The notes beneath the pieces are model-generated. The model was not told the DNA's origin and did no database searches. It was given only the letters and a program-made list of their open reading frames with translations. From Heloderma charlesbogerti (lineage: Eukaryota > Chordata > Lepidosauria > Squamata > Helodermatidae): a stretch of DNA of 64,000 bases. The DNA is taken from assembly GCA_026122225.1 (NCBI GenBank), contig JANEZZ010000802.1, positions 1,041,377 through 1,105,376 of the forward strand, read 5' to 3'. Made by a program: the position numbers and the translations under genes. Shown in pieces: positions 40,445 through 52,780 of this stretch (the first letter of the stretch is position 1; every line of letters begins with the position of its first letter).

Positions 40445-40565
40445 ATTTAAAATATGGATACCTTGCCTCTCCTCATAGCTCAAGACAGCTGACAAAAATA
40501 GAAAAATACATCACAATAAAAACAGTGATATATAAATGAAACAAAGAGCAACAATATTAAAAGCC
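40445..40565 (-). mobile_element. L2-type LINE 3' scrap (minus strand)
   Basis: 'atggataccttgcctctcct ... acaaaaatagaaaaatacat' resembles reversed L2 3' ends. Weak. Confidence 0.35.
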
Positions 40566-41117
40566 TGGTATGATCTCTGCCTTGCCAGTAAGATTGGGTA
40601 TGTGCGTGTGTCCTAGGACAGGAGCCTTTTGGCAATGGTTTCAGACTTTTGGTGCTCCCTCCGCAGGGAATTATGGACAGTTTTGCACTGCTAGTTTTTA
40701 AGGGAGTTCTAAATATGTTTTTATTCCAGTCTATGTTTGTTTAATATGCTGTCCTTGAAATTTTGAAGCTGCTGCTGGGATTCAATTAATGGCTGAAATT
40801 GTCATTTGCTGTATTTTCATCTCTTGTGAAAACGTTTTGGTAAACTTCCTTGTGAGGGCAGTGTGCCCTGAAAGGCAGGTTAAACATTTTTTTAAAATAA
40901 AAAATAAAACAAATTTCAGTACAAGTATGCTCTTCTCTATTGATGACCTTGTGGGTATATTTTGCTGTTTAAACTGATGTGAATCTGCCCTAACTCACTA
41001 GTTTGTATGGATGGGACCACACCTCAAACAGAAAAAACAACAACCCAAACCCATTGTGATGTGTGTAGGAGAGATGTGTTGCCTTATGTGTATTTCACAG
41101 AAGAGCTGCATCGCCAC
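40566..41117. other. No recognised feature
   Basis: Possibly a decayed L2 end near 40.63-40.75 kb. Otherwise unassigned. Confidence 0.35.
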
Positions 41118-41260
41118 AGCACAGCCTTCCCTGAACTGATGCCCTCCTGATGTCTTGGGCAACAACTCCCATAATCCTTGACCATTCACCATCCTGGCTG
41201 GGGCTCATGGGAGTTGTAGTCCCAAGCATCTGGAAGGCGCAGCATTGGGGGAACCTATCC
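41118..41260. mobile_element. Foldback MITE family E copy
   Basis: Left 'acagccttccctgaactgat', 'aacaactcccataatccttg'; right 'gctcatgggagttgtagtcc', ending 'gcattgggggaacc'. Confidence 0.75.
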
Positions 41261-42090
41261 TAGTGAATCACCCTCAAGGACTCTACCGGAATGAAGAGGT
41301 GGCTGATTACATCTATGTCTGCTTTGAGCGGAAAGCTCTTACCAAGAGACACTTGTATTATCTATATCGTCAGATCAAGAATGAAGAGAAATTGGGCTGG
41401 CAACATCATCAAACCTTTTTCTCACAAAGCTGCCACGGCCGCTGCTTCTGTTGTTGTTGATTTTAGGCCTTGTGTTTATTTTTGCAGGGCTGAACTTTCT
41501 AGCTGGCCACTGTGGAGTTGTATTGGACCTCTGCTCAAATTAAGATTTCCAGAGACAGCTGCACAAATACACACAAATTCAAATGAACAGAGTAACAGGA
41601 ATATTGACTCTGTTCTTCCAAACGACCTTTAGATGTGAATCCGAAAGGACTGAAGAAGTAAGCTTAACACTTCTGTGCTTGTCTTTATGAGAGGTGGGGA
41701 AAAAAGGCATGTTTTTATACTGAGCTATGTTGATTTAAAATCCTACTCAACTTTAAACTCTGTTTGGCTAAAAAAAAACCTGTAAAGATTTAGCTCTTCA
41801 CAGCATGGCTGAATTAGGGATTCATTTATTAGTGCAAGTACTATATCATTGGTTTATTACTGGAACTACAACTAGAGGTCCCTCTGACAAAGTATTGCAG
41901 AGATCGGCTGCTGGCAGACCTTATGCCAGATCTGGCCTCTTAATGGAGAGGTTACTTGTCAGCTGTTAACCTAGACAAGATAGTGAGTGGTGTGGGTAGC
42001 AGAAGCAGAATGTGTTACATTAAGAATGACCACCTTTTTCAGGGGTGGGGACAGAAGTGCTTTGCTGACCATGCTGCAGTGGTCTACTCT
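41261..42090. other. No recognised feature
   Basis: Short frames (41245-41460, 41291-41632) have no recognisable similarity or splice context. Confidence 0.35.
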
Positions 42091-42110
42091 GTCTGTCTGT
42101 CTGTCTGTAA
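42091..42110. repeat. (CTGT)n microsatellite
   Basis: Five tetramer units. Confidence 0.9.
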
Positions 42111-42111
42111 T

Positions 42112-42500
42112 TTTGATTATTTATATTCCACTTTTAAGAACAAGTTCTCCATGGCAGCTCACAAGTAAGAAGATAAAACAACAATAACATTACAATAAAA
42201 CACATAGTTGAAAATACTGTGGATAAAAAAAGAAATAGTCAAAATCAAAGCCAAGAAAGCTCTTTGAAATAAAACAGTTTTAACTCCAAGTCCAAAGACT
42301 AACCCGGGGGGGGGGGGCTTGGCAGAGCTCATTGGGAAGGGAATTTCACAATTGTGGAGCCACAATGGAAAAGACCCTGTCTCGAGTACCTGCCAATCTA
42401 AGCTTCACTGGTGGCAGGCCAGAGTGCAGGGCCTCTGAAGCAGACCTCAACATTTGGGTAGGTCCACATGGGCACAGGGTCCTTCAAACAACCTGGGTTA
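42112..42500 (-). mobile_element. L2-type LINE 3' end (minus strand)
   Basis: 'tgattatttatattccactt' at the left (tail side), an A-rich middle, then 'ggcagagctcattgggaagg', the reversed form of the coding end seen at 9.55-9.60 kb ('gagctcattccacagctgg'). A G run at 42307-42318 is probably slippage. Confidence 0.6.
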
Positions 42501-43049
42501 CAGGCTTCCCTACTTTCATTTCCACCTTAGATCCAGTTTAGTTACTGCTTGAAGATCCAAATTAGCTTTGTTCTGGCATCTCATCCCGAGTAGCATTAAA
42601 GATGCAGTTTGGAGTAACTGTTTCTGTACTCCAGGGGAGAGTGCACATTGGCACATTGGCTAGATCTGGATGATCAAATACAGTAATCTCCATAATTCAT
42701 TCATTTCATGTGGCACTTTGGGACAGTTCTAGAACTGAAAAAGAAGACCAGCCTGTGCAAGTGGGGCATAGCAGCAACAGGACAGAGTAGCAGAAGCAAA
42801 AACAGTTGTCATGGAAGCTGCTAGTAGAGTGGATCCAGATGTGACTGATGATTATGCCAAGAAAGCAGGAAATCAGTTTGATCTTGTCCATATTATCAAC
42901 TTACTTCGGGTCAGTCCTGAGGTGGTTGTTGTTCACCAGTGGCTGACCTGAAGCATCCGTTCCATACTGAAGGCATGCAGACTCAGTGTAGTGTTTTCCC
43001 TGCCTGGAAGAGACGCAAATGTTCCTCAGGTACCAGGCTAGCCCAGGTA
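42501..43049. other. No recognised feature
   Basis: Unassigned. Confidence 0.4.
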
Positions 43050-43428
43050 CTGGCCCAAGATATTTTGGTACCTGAGGTGGAGCAGCAAATGGTGGCCCCT
43101 CCCTGCAAGTCATGGTGCACAGCACCCAAGGTTGGTCAAGTTTGGCACTTGAGGCAGAAAATCCCACAAGTGCCTCTTCCCCTCCTTGACAGTAAAAATA
43201 CAACAACCATAACAACAACAACAACAGATGATGATGATGATGATTTTAAAAGACTAGCATAGAAACCAAAGCTGGTCAAATTATTTTGGCCGCTGAAGCA
43301 GAAAATTATCTGTCCTGGTAAAAATACAAGAACATATAAACAACCAACAATTTGCTGCCCTTTCATGACATCCCATATCTGCTGCCTGAGGCAACTGCCT
43401 CACTCTGCCTAATGGCAGGGCTGGCCCT
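43050..43428 (-). mobile_element. hAT-like element, family G, copy 2 (reversed)
   Basis: The right end 'gcctaatggcagggctggcc' is the reverse complement of the family G left end (CAGGGCCAGCCCTACCATTAG, diverged). The interior has (ACA)n(GAT)n repeats and two related 'ttggtcaa.tt..g.c..tgaggcagaaaat' blocks about 120 bp apart. Confidence 0.6.
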
Positions 43429-45328
43429 TAAGAGAATGGGCATCTAAGATGGCATCAGACACCCATGCATTTTATAAGTATGTGTGTTAAAATAATGAAT
43501 GGATTTAAACCAACAAACAAACCTTGCTGCTTGATTAACAGGTGTAACATTTTAATTGATTGGAAAGATTTTAATCATTTAATCTAAACGTTGGACCTGA
43601 ATGTTTTCTGTCCATAATGCATTCCATTCAGTTGGATGGGTTAGAGGAACCATGTGCAAGGTAGAATGCTGTCTACATATGGCAAATTTCCAGTGTATGT
43701 AATGATGTCCGTAAACTGAACTTGGTAAGTGTTTCCAGGGAAGAGATTTCTAGATGATGTGTAAATGCATGCTAATAAGGTATTAAAACTTCACCGGACA
43801 CTTCTGTATTACGCAATGCACTCATCCAGAATGTCATTAGAATTGTATAGCAACTTTTAAATTTCTTTTTTCTAAGGGCCAAACCCAGTCATGACATGGG
43901 AGAGATGTGATGAGGATCTCCCACAGTTTTTATTTTGCCAATTAGCAGCTCCATGGGGCTGCTTTGAAGATCAGGAAAGTGGTGTTCTGGGATAGAGTAC
44001 TTAATCCTTTCCTCCCATGTCTTTTACCTCAAGTAAATGCCCCCCCCCTGCTTAGCTGCTGGTGGGGGGGTGGGGAGCAGCAGCCACCACTCTTTTTTTT
44101 TCTTTCCCTTTTTTAAGGAGGCAGCTGCATTGGTCCATTAAACCCCCCCCCCCAACCCCAAACAGTAGGGTCATATCTTGATTAGGATCAGCCAAAGTCT
44201 TGAACCTGTTTTTGATTTCACTAACATTTTGGTTGGTCATAATAATGGTGGTATCCTATGATGGCTTGAAGAACTGCATCTCCCTCCCCCACCCTCCACA
44301 CACATGGAGCTAACAGCAGCTTCAGGCTGGGGGAGTGGTATTTACGTGGGCATGGGAGGAAAGAGTTTAATACCCTCTCCTGGGACACCGCTTTCTCAGT
44401 CTTCAAAGCAGCCCCTATGGAATGCTAATTAGCAAAACAAAAACTGGTTTGGCCTTCCAAATGCAAGTATGATTCTAGGTGTTGTGATAATGAACGTTAG
44501 ATTTTCTGTTTTACTAATATATGTATGCTTTGTGTTTTATCACCTGTTCTTTCTCACCATACGTTACTTGAACAGGGACTATGGTCCCTTTTCATTGGGA
44601 ATGGGTGTGTGAGTCTATACCAGTAGTCAATTGCATTATGGATATTGGATCAGAAAAATAGTAAGTTTAGATACATGTGCAGATTTGAACTAAGAGACTC
44701 AGTTTGCGATCGCCCCTCCAAACGTTTTACAGTTCTAGAAAAGACATGATTCCCCATTTAAATGAATGTTTATTCTTCTATCTATTCCATGCTGTCAGTG
44801 TTCAAAATTAGCACCTCTCAGGATCTGCATTGGAAGAGCAATCTCACAATTTAGGAGTCTGCCATGATAAAGCTGAGGAGACTAGTGTTAAAAAAATAGA
44901 TTTCTACTTCTTAAGAAGTTAATCTCCAACCATCATAGTTGCAGAAAAGTGAGCTAAGCTAGCCTATGATTTGTCAAAAGTAAATGCAGAAAAACTGGCC
45001 AGGGACCACCATGTTCGAATCATAAAATAAAACTTCATCAAACAGACCCAGCTTTAAGCTTAGGACATTTGCCCTTGAAAGAAACAAGGAACAGATGTGT
45101 TGTTCCCTAGGTTAGAAGCTGAGGTGGTGGTGGTGGTGTGTGTGTGGGGGAAGACATGCAAACCTTCAGACTGGTGTTCAAAAGTAGTAGTTCAATATTA
45201 CATGCAATTTGCCATGCATTTTAATAAAACACTTCTTCAGGGGCATTGTACTGGAGACTATATGAAGAATCATGCTGGATCTGGACAAAGGTCTATCTCC
45301 TTCCAGAAGGGACAGGCCAGTTCACAGT
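43429..45328. other. No recognised feature
   Basis: Almost 2 kb without an assigned repeat. C and G runs occur at 44040-44150, and a short GTG-rich run at 45125-45145. No credible gene was found. Confidence 0.35.
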
Positions 45329-45573
45329 GCCAGCCCTACTATTAGGCAAAGTGAGTGGGATGCCACCTCAGTTCGCTGATTTTGGGTGCCATGAAAGGCC
45401 AGCAATTTGTTAGTTATTTAATCTATTATTGTTGTATTTTTATTGCCAGGGAGAGGCACATGTGAGATTTTCTGACTCCGCTGGCAAAATAATTTGACCA
45501 GCTTTGAGTATCTACACCTCGGCTTGAGCAGGGGGCACCTTGGGCAGCAAAATGCCTTGGGCTGGCCCTGATA
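45329..45573 (+). mobile_element. hAT-like element, family G, copy 3
   Basis: Left end 'cagtgccagccctactatta' and right end 'ccttgggctggccctg' form inverted repeats. It is ~245 bp, the most compact copy of the family. Confidence 0.7.
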
Positions 45574-46735
45574 CCGCTTCTAAAACAGTGCCTGCTATGA
45601 CAGGCATCGTCAGACCTCAATTTTCTGTTCTTAGAAAGGTCAAATCATGCTGATGCAGAGAGCGTGAGATAACCGAACAGGAGTTCATATGGAAATTTGA
45701 CTGTATTAATTGACTGGTTAACAGAGATTATGGTCTCATTGCACACTATAAAGTTTCTGCATAACTTGTACTATTACTGTCCCTTTAAGAACTGTAGAAT
45801 ATTTCCTTTTGGTCAGCTTTTAACTGGCCTTTCCATTTTGCTTTCTCTAGTTCCACCTCAGCATCTGACAATGTAGGTGTCACCTAGAAAGCTTATGCCC
45901 TTTTTTATATGTTATTCTTTTACAGTGACGCCGAGGAAGATGTTTTAAAAATTGAAACACATTGGGCAGTTTACATGTAATAATGAATTACTCCTGTTGA
46001 GCATCAGTTTGAGGCTTCACTTTTCTTTTTAAATAATAACAATAACAGTAGTGTAGTAATCATAAAAATGGTGCTTCCTCTCCCTACTATTTCCTGCTTG
46101 TTCTCTAGCTATTGGAATTGTAGACATAGACATACAGTAGTGATGTCCAAGACTGCCAGAAAAACAAGGGCAAGCATAATATAATATTGTACAAGAAAGA
46201 TCTGTGCCACTACTGAGCTTATTGAAGCAACTGTGGTGTGAAGCACTAAATGCCTCGTGAGCTGAACTTTGCCACCAACTATTCCCAACCTGTATTTGGA
46301 CAGATGTCTTTGTCTCTCAAGAGACACAGTTTTTTCCTTGGGTCCCTCCATGGCCATCTGCTCTCTGTTACCAAGGTGCCACCTGACCACCAACTTAGGT
46401 GCCAACTCTATCATCTGAGATCTGTAAAATCTAGCAAATGGTGGACAGATTCTGGGAATCAAGAGGAAAGTCAAAAAGCTTTGTGACAGACTGCTCCCCC
46501 CCCCTTCAACTCTCAACTGGCTGCGTAGGACATGTGTTGGAAGACATCTCAGCACATATTCTGTTAGACAGTTTCAGTTTAAAATCTGAATGAATTTGTT
46601 TAGTCAGGGTGCCCCCACAAGGAGAAACATTTTATTAATTGTCATTTGTTATACCACCATGGTGTAGAGTAGATTGCAGTACCATAATCAGAATCCTACT
46701 TGAAAAAACTGAGACTGATGCTGCAATTGTATAAC
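45574..46735. other. No recognised feature
   Basis: A 148-codon minus-strand frame (46555-46109) has no recognisable domain and no support. It is left uncalled. Confidence 0.35.
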
Positions 46736-46736
46736 G

Positions 46737-46866
46737 GGGTAAGCAACCTGCCACCCTGTAGATGTTTTGTACTACAACTCCCATCAGCCCGCAGCCAGCA
46801 TGGCCATTGAACAGAGATTATGGGAGTTGCAGTACAGAATATGTGGAGGGTACCAGGTTGTTTACT
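46737..46866. mobile_element. Foldback MITE family E copy
   Basis: Left 'aagcaacctgccaccctgta', 'actacaactcccatcagcc'; right 'gattatgggagttgcagtac', 'gagggtaccaggttgttta'. Confidence 0.75.
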
Positions 46867-47908
46867 TCTGGTGTACACATTTATCTAAAAGCCAATCCCA
46901 TAGAACTCAGTGGGACTTACTTTTGTCTAGATATGTAGAAGTTTGTACTGTGAGTGAGACTAAGGCTGAAGCTTAGTCATTCTTAGTTCATTGCTCTAGA
47001 GGGCAGTGTGGAGACAAAATTGCTATGGCAACGTTCTTGTAGTCCTTGTTGTTTAGAATCCAAATAGACATCAAGTGAAGTGGCCCAAATAATTGAAATG
47101 GAGAACAGAGGGGCTGGGATGGAAACCCTCAAGTAGAAGAAATAAAAATGAGCAGAGAAGGAGTAAAGATATATTGTATAATATCCTGACATTGTATCCT
47201 GACTGGCACATTGATTGCCAAACTGGAGTGACACCCAAGATGATGTTGTGCAGATGTGTAAAAGAACATTGTGAAGAGTGGGAACTCTGAAATACGGACT
47301 GTCTTTGCTCAAAGATGGACTCCAAATTCAGTCTCATTGAAAGCTTGTCCTTGATCACACTTGAGGTAGAAACCTCTGCCTTGACTTGAAACTATAGGTG
47401 TGTACGTGGGTCATATGGTTGAATATTTGTCCATTCAAAAAACATGCAAGCATGTAGAAATCAAGCATGCCTGCTCCCTGACATTTAGTTTTCTATATGA
47501 AGTGCAGGGATAGAAGAGCATTCAGAAGCCTGTAGTGGTACAGTCTAGACCAGATTGACTTTCTCAGTGAAAATTAAGCAAACCACGCCAGAGCCGAGGG
47601 AGGGCATACACACTGCTGTTGTGATAAATAATTGTTTACTGTGAAGTCTGAACACAGCCGCTGTTAATTCTAGTCCAAACCCAGACCTCATGGAAGGAAT
47701 TATATAAAAATATATTCCTAAAACACTCTAACACTCTCGTCCAGGTGCTCCAAAAGTGGCGATGAAAGAATGTGCCACAGTCACCCCAAGGCCTATGTTT
47801 CCCAAATGTTTCAGTACAGGGATCCACCCATAGTTTTCTCTGTGTTTCATGATTCTTTCTCTCCCATGCTCCCATGCTGATTTAGCAACTTGTGTCAAAT
47901 TGTCTTCA
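46867..47908. other. No recognised feature
   Basis: Unassigned except for a short 'gaactcagtgggacttactt' piece (46897-46925) of the palindrome family. Confidence 0.35.
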
Positions 47909-47909
47909 G

Positions 47910-48230
47910 TAAGGGGGTGTGCACTGACCACAACATTCAGCTTGGGCCCCAGTTCGATGATTCAGAAAACATCCCGATTCAACTCGGGCTGCCTCAGAGG
48001 TTGCCCTGCTCAACTTTTATCCAAATCCAAATCTTGCTTTGGGAAGTCTGAAGCTTTGCCTCTCCCTCCCACCAACTATCATAAGGAAAACAGCTGGTAC
48101 CTATAACTCCACTTTTTTAAACAGAAGCATAAGAAATCTGCCCTTTCCAACCCCAGTGCAACCCCACCACCCTCCGCTGCCCCCCACTGCCCCCATTTTT
48201 TTACACAAAAATGTTTCATGATGGCAGCCG
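47910..48230 (+). mobile_element. hAT-like element, TAGGGCTGTG(C/T)ACTGACC family, copy 1
   Basis: 'gtgtgcactgaccacaacat' and 'gaaaacatcccgattcaact' match the start of the element at 62758. The right end was not determined. Confidence 0.5.
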
Positions 48231-49520
48231 GATTGGCTATCTGTATTGGTTTATCATTTAAGTACCATATTGAGACAAGATGTATTGATCTTGGTCTCTA
48301 TGGCAACGTGTGTTCCAAATTGTTCTGATTGTTTCTTTATATTGCTCTATCAATCTGCTTGGCTCTTTACAGGCATAAAAAAGAAAGCACCCTGCCCTGA
48401 GATGCTTACAATCAAAAAATAAGTATCATGATTTTACAAACGTGATTTAATATATATTTTTAAAAAAATAAAATGTACTGATCAAATTACACACACACAC
48501 ACACACACACACAGAGCTTTAATATCCTTTTAAGGGCTGCAAAACATTTGAGGACCCTGCTGTGAGCCTTCAGCCTTCTGCCTTATTAACAGTTCATTCA
48601 TTTGGACACTGGCCGAAAATTTGAGAACCATACTTTCTCCTGCCAATGTTATCTCATTGCTTAGTGATCTCCTTTGCTCCAATGAGCTGCAAATTTAAGA
48701 TGCCTCATTGGCTCATCAACTGTGCTTACTGAAATTTGTTTCCAAGTGGTTAAAAAAGCGCAAAGTAATGACTTGGCAATCAGCATAACCCCAAGTCAAT
48801 ATCAGATGGCCCCCACAGATCCATGCTTAATAATTCTCTTTTCACGATTACTTCAGCATGGTTAAATGTTATTTCTTGGCAGAGCCTGCTATGCAAGAAA
48901 TGCCTAAGAGGAAAAGGGCAAACTCCTTAAGAATTCAGCATCTGTGGTGTGTCACCCAACAAGAGGCTGGAACAACACTCTTCCCACAATCAGACCAAGT
49001 CTGGGCCATGACTTGAAATGCACAAGAGCTGCAATAGACTAGCCAGATTTCACAGAGGGAGCCAATTCTGGGACATGAAACTGGGATGTGAAGCCCTGCC
49101 CCCTCCCCGGAGCAGTGTTTCAGGCTACGTATAGTTATCTCTCAGCTACATCTAGATTCCTGCTTATTTAAATGTAACCACAACAAAATGCTCCTTAAAT
49201 ATATCACTTTGGGGTTTTGGTTGTTTGTTTGTTTGCAGTCTGAATATTTAAGCTATTGACTCTTGCTAGGATTCTTGCCCGAAACCATTTTTAAATACCC
49301 AGAGGAGTGTGATTTTGCATTAAAAGTAAGATGCATGCTTCCTGCATGCCTTCTTTTAAACGGAAAATTCAACTTTTTTGCTGCTTGCTGTGACACTGAA
49401 ATTTGGCAGCACAGCAGCAATTTTGGGGTGTCAGAGGCAGCAAAAAAAGACTGAGGCTGCACATTGTTCACCCCTGTCCTGTTCATGCAATTGTATATCC
49501 ACATACAAATACTCAGCTGA
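48231..49520. other. Mostly unassigned; one microsatellite
   Basis: Holds a (CA)n run at 48489-48512. The part 48.54-49.0 kb is repeat-free and unique within the window. Confidence 0.4.
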
Positions 49521-49522
49521 TC

Positions 49523-49593
<71 letters not shown>
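49521..49593. repeat. (TA)n(GA)n compound microsatellite
   Basis: About 9 TA units directly followed by about 26 GA units. Confidence 0.97.
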
Positions 49594-49597
<4 letters not shown>

Positions 49598-49889
49598 TTT
49601 TGTCAGCATCAGGCTTGTGTTGTGGAAATGGTGTTGCATTTTCCAAGCATTCAGTGGGTGATTTTTTTAAAAAAAAACAACATTGATTTTTCGCACAGTG
49701 TAGCATCTGCTATTGCAATGCTTATGTAGGATGAGGTTTCAAGATGATAGAGCAAGGCCCTGCTATTTTGTGAACCTTTTGCTTTGCTTTGCTTTCATTT
49801 CATGAGATTGTTTAAATGCTGTCCTGTTCTTAAGGGGTGAAGTAATGTACTCCAGCAAAGCTGTCCCTCATCTATTACAGTTAAGAACA

Positions 49890-50015
49890 TATAAAACAAG
49901 TTGGATGGGAGACCACCTGGGAATCAGGCTTCCTGCACTTAGGCAGGGGGTTGACTCCATGGTCTTGTAGGCCCCTTCCAACCCTATGAGTCTATTACTA
50001 TATGATTCTGAGGTA
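49890..50015 (+). mobile_element. 5S-CR1 chimeric SINE-like unit, copy 1 (5' truncated)
   Basis: It begins in the C-box part of 5S rRNA ('ttggatgggagaccacctgg'), passes through 'gaatcaggcttcctgcac' and continues as a CR1 3' end ('gcagggggttgactccatgg', 'aggccccttccaaccctatg') with a degenerate tail. The join point is the same as in the copy at 53.9 kb. Confidence 0.75.
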
Positions 50016-50264
50016 CGTTGTGCTGGCCCATGAGAAAAATTCCAAAATCCACAGTCAGACAATACCTTTATTAGGATCAACCAAATATGTACAAACTTGT
50101 GGGCAAGTTTTCGAGATCTCCAGATCTCTTAACCAGGCAAAAATTTATGAGAAGCAGGTGGGAGCATGGGGGTAAAAAAAGCTGATTTGATGTTGAAGTA
50201 ATGACGTCTGCATGGTCAGAGTCTTAGGATGGAATGGTGGAAGAGCCACAGACTTAAATGGACT
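50016..50264. other. No recognised feature
   Basis: Unassigned spacer. Confidence 0.4.
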
Positions 50265-50265
50265 T

Positions 50266-50676
50266 AGGGTGCAATCCTATGGCTGCTAGTCAGCAGCTAG
50301 ACAGCCATAGGATAGGTCGGTTCCTGGAGAATTGACCTCCACCCCCTTCCATGCCACCTTGTAGGCAGTGCAGATAGGCCCTGCACTCTGCGCTCGCAAG
50401 AGAAGTGTGGAGTTGGGAAAATGGAGTGTTCCTGGGGATGGGCCAGGGTGGGGAGGTAGGAAGTGCTTGTTTGATACATCTATGTGTCGCCCGACTGCCT
50501 CTCCCCATGCTCCGAGGTCCTGTGGCTAGACAGGTGAAATTGGCTGTCTAGCCATGAAAGCAGGGCTGTGGGAGCAGGGAGGAGATCTGTTCCTCACTGC
50601 TCCTCCCGCCCTGCACTGGATAGGCGGTTGTCCCTGGGCTCGGAGGCGACCGTCCATCTGCATAGGATTGCTCCAT
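50266..50676. mobile_element. MITE family H, copy 2
   Basis: Ends 'gggtgcaatcctatggctgc' and 'gcataggattgctcc'. The body matches 38.49-38.91 kb. The outer 16 bases also match the 135-bp palindromes. Confidence 0.72.
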
Positions 50677-50703
50677 TATTTAGTTAATTAATTTAATAAA
50701 TGC

Positions 50704-51383
50704 TAGAGCTGTGCACAAATGTCCTCTCAAAACTCTCCAGCCTATTTGTGGGCAGAGACATTGGGGGGACAATTTCACCCAATTTCTCCTAGGGGAGGAG
50801 AAATGCTCCAATAGTTTCTCACAGAGAGGCTCACTATTGGCAGGGGTTGTAGCACAGCTTCTTCCTTTTTTCCTAAGGGTTTTAGGTGTATTGCACTGCT
50901 TCTGTAGGTGGCAACAGCATCAACTGTGATGAAGCTTCTACTTTTTGGAGGCAGAATTTTGCATTTCTTTTGTTTTTTGTGCTTACCTAATGGTGGAGAG
51001 GTGGCTGAGGGTGCCGTGCATGTTTTCTCTCTCTGTTACACATCTTTCCATTGTTCTGCAGCCTCCCAGGCCACCTGCACTTCTTGAACTGAAAAAGCCC
51101 CATGGGAGGAATTGCCTCATGATGTCTTCTTCATGAAGGCTTTAACTGAAGTGTGGGAAGCTGAGGAGGTTAGATAGCTACCACAGAGATTACTGTACAA
51201 TGACAGATGGGACACTCATGCACACTCCTCAGCCACCTCATGAGTAAGGTAAGCCCAAGAACCCCAGACTCAACCCATGAGAATTTCTCTGAAATTTCTC
51301 CTCCTCAGAATTTCTTCACATTCTTCACATTCAGAATGTGAATGGTTGAAAAAAATGTGGGAGAAATTTTTGGCACAGCACTA
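50704..51383 (+). mobile_element. hAT-like element, family C, copy 3 (complete)
   Basis: 680 bp with ends TAGAGCTGTGCACAAATG and, reversed, TAGTGCTGTGCCAAAAAT. Flanking duplications ataaatgc (50696-50703) and ataaatac (51384-51391) match at 7 of 8. This is the best-preserved copy and defines the family limits. A run of 'tttctctctctgttacacat' and a 'taaggtaagcccaagaa' block also occur in copy 1. It has no transposase. Confidence 0.82.
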
Positions 51384-51391
51384 ATAAATAC

Positions 51392-52698
51392 CCTATGTTT
51401 CTACCAGGAAATGGTGCTCACGCTGGCTCTTCTAGATGTCATGCCTGTTTCAGATATACCTAGGACTCTTGGGACAAACAAAACAAATCCATAATGCCCG
51501 ATTCCCCCATTTTTGAAAATATAAAAACCAGTAGTTGCTCAGATTTGTCTCCAGTCTTACACAGGTTCCTTGGTGGGCAAAGAGTAAAAGTATACATATT
51601 TTGTTGCTCTGTATGTCTTCAGCAAACGTGTCCCTTTCTCTCGTGGAAGGTCCCTTCCTCCCAAGAGGCAGATCCTGGATCCAACCCCAAGGATTTCTCT
51701 GAAAAGACCATCGACTTTGGTCCTTTGAAAGGATCTCTTAAAAACAACAACAACAAGAACAATGACACCTCGTGCAGAAATTGTGATGAAACCCATCAAA
51801 ACAAGACACAAAATGGGATGGTTATTGGTTTTCTGCTAGTTTTAAGGTGATTCTCAGTTTTCAGCTTTAGCTCACATTTTAAGATATTTGACAAGGTCAG
51901 AAAGATCTGATTTAGGGTTCATGAGCTTGGTTCAATGGAAGGGGGATAGACTCCCCAAGTTTCACAGTGGCCATCTATTCATGTAATTCTAGATCTCTGA
52001 AAGTGATCACTTTGAACCAATAAGGGACAGGATTGTTGGCTCCAGGAGAAGCAACTCCTGCTTCCAATTTGTAGAGCCAGTCTCCCCTAGTGACACAGCC
52101 GTGCTCATTTCCCAACACTTCTGAGTTTGCAAGCGGCATTCTGAAAGACTGGGTGATCAAGCTGCTGGAGTGACCTCCTAACATTCCATTCAGATTATGA
52201 TATAGCATGGTTCATACCCTGCTGTATTCTATTACTCAGTTATGAAATAGCTTTAGAGCCTTGGAGCAGTCTGGTTGGCTCTGAATTATTTCATACCTGT
52301 CAGCAGCCCCTGTCCTTTGTGCATATTTGTTTGCAGGGCATGCTGCTTAGTCTCATTGGCTGAGGGCACTTGTTCTTATATGAAACGGTCTATACCACCC
52401 CCATGGGCGTTCTTTACCATGATTGGTCTATCTGCAAGCCAGTATAGGTCAATCAAGGAAGGGAATTCATGTGTTTCAGAGTCTTTCACAGAACAGGATG
52501 ACTGCAGAAGTTTTCTCTATGTGCAAAGACTTAACGCACTGCCCTGGCTAGATCATTGGCATGATAGACAAGAGAGCAATTCCACTGGAGAACAAAGTTG
52601 TTTGCCAGTGTCAACATTTTAACATTAATCAGTTCTTCTTTCATCTGTGGAACAAACTATGACACTTCTGATCCTGCAGAGCTTTTCTTATCTTCTGA
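51392..52698. other. No recognised feature
   Basis: A 115-codon frame at 52275-52622 and a 118-codon frame at 51494-51850 have no recognisable similarity. No repeat family was seen. Confidence 0.35.
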
Positions 52699-52780
52699 AT
52701 CATCATCATCATCGTCGTCGTCGTCGTCGTCACCACCACCACCACCACCACCACCACCACCACCACCACCACCACCACAC
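52699..52780. repeat. Triplet microsatellite (CAT)n(CGT)n(CAC)n
   Basis: Four to five ATC/CAT units, six CGT units and about 16 CAC/CCA units in one uninterrupted triplet phase. Frames through it read as poly-Ser, poly-His or poly-Pro. They are artefacts of the repeat. Confidence 0.97.

Noticed and set aside
46109..46555. 148-codon minus-strand frame
   Set aside because: No recognisable domain, ordinary base composition and no second evidence. This length is expected by chance in 64 kb.
49403..49729. Arg/Glu-repeat frame and Ser/Leu-repeat frames on the other strand
   Set aside because: They are translations of the (GA)n microsatellite.
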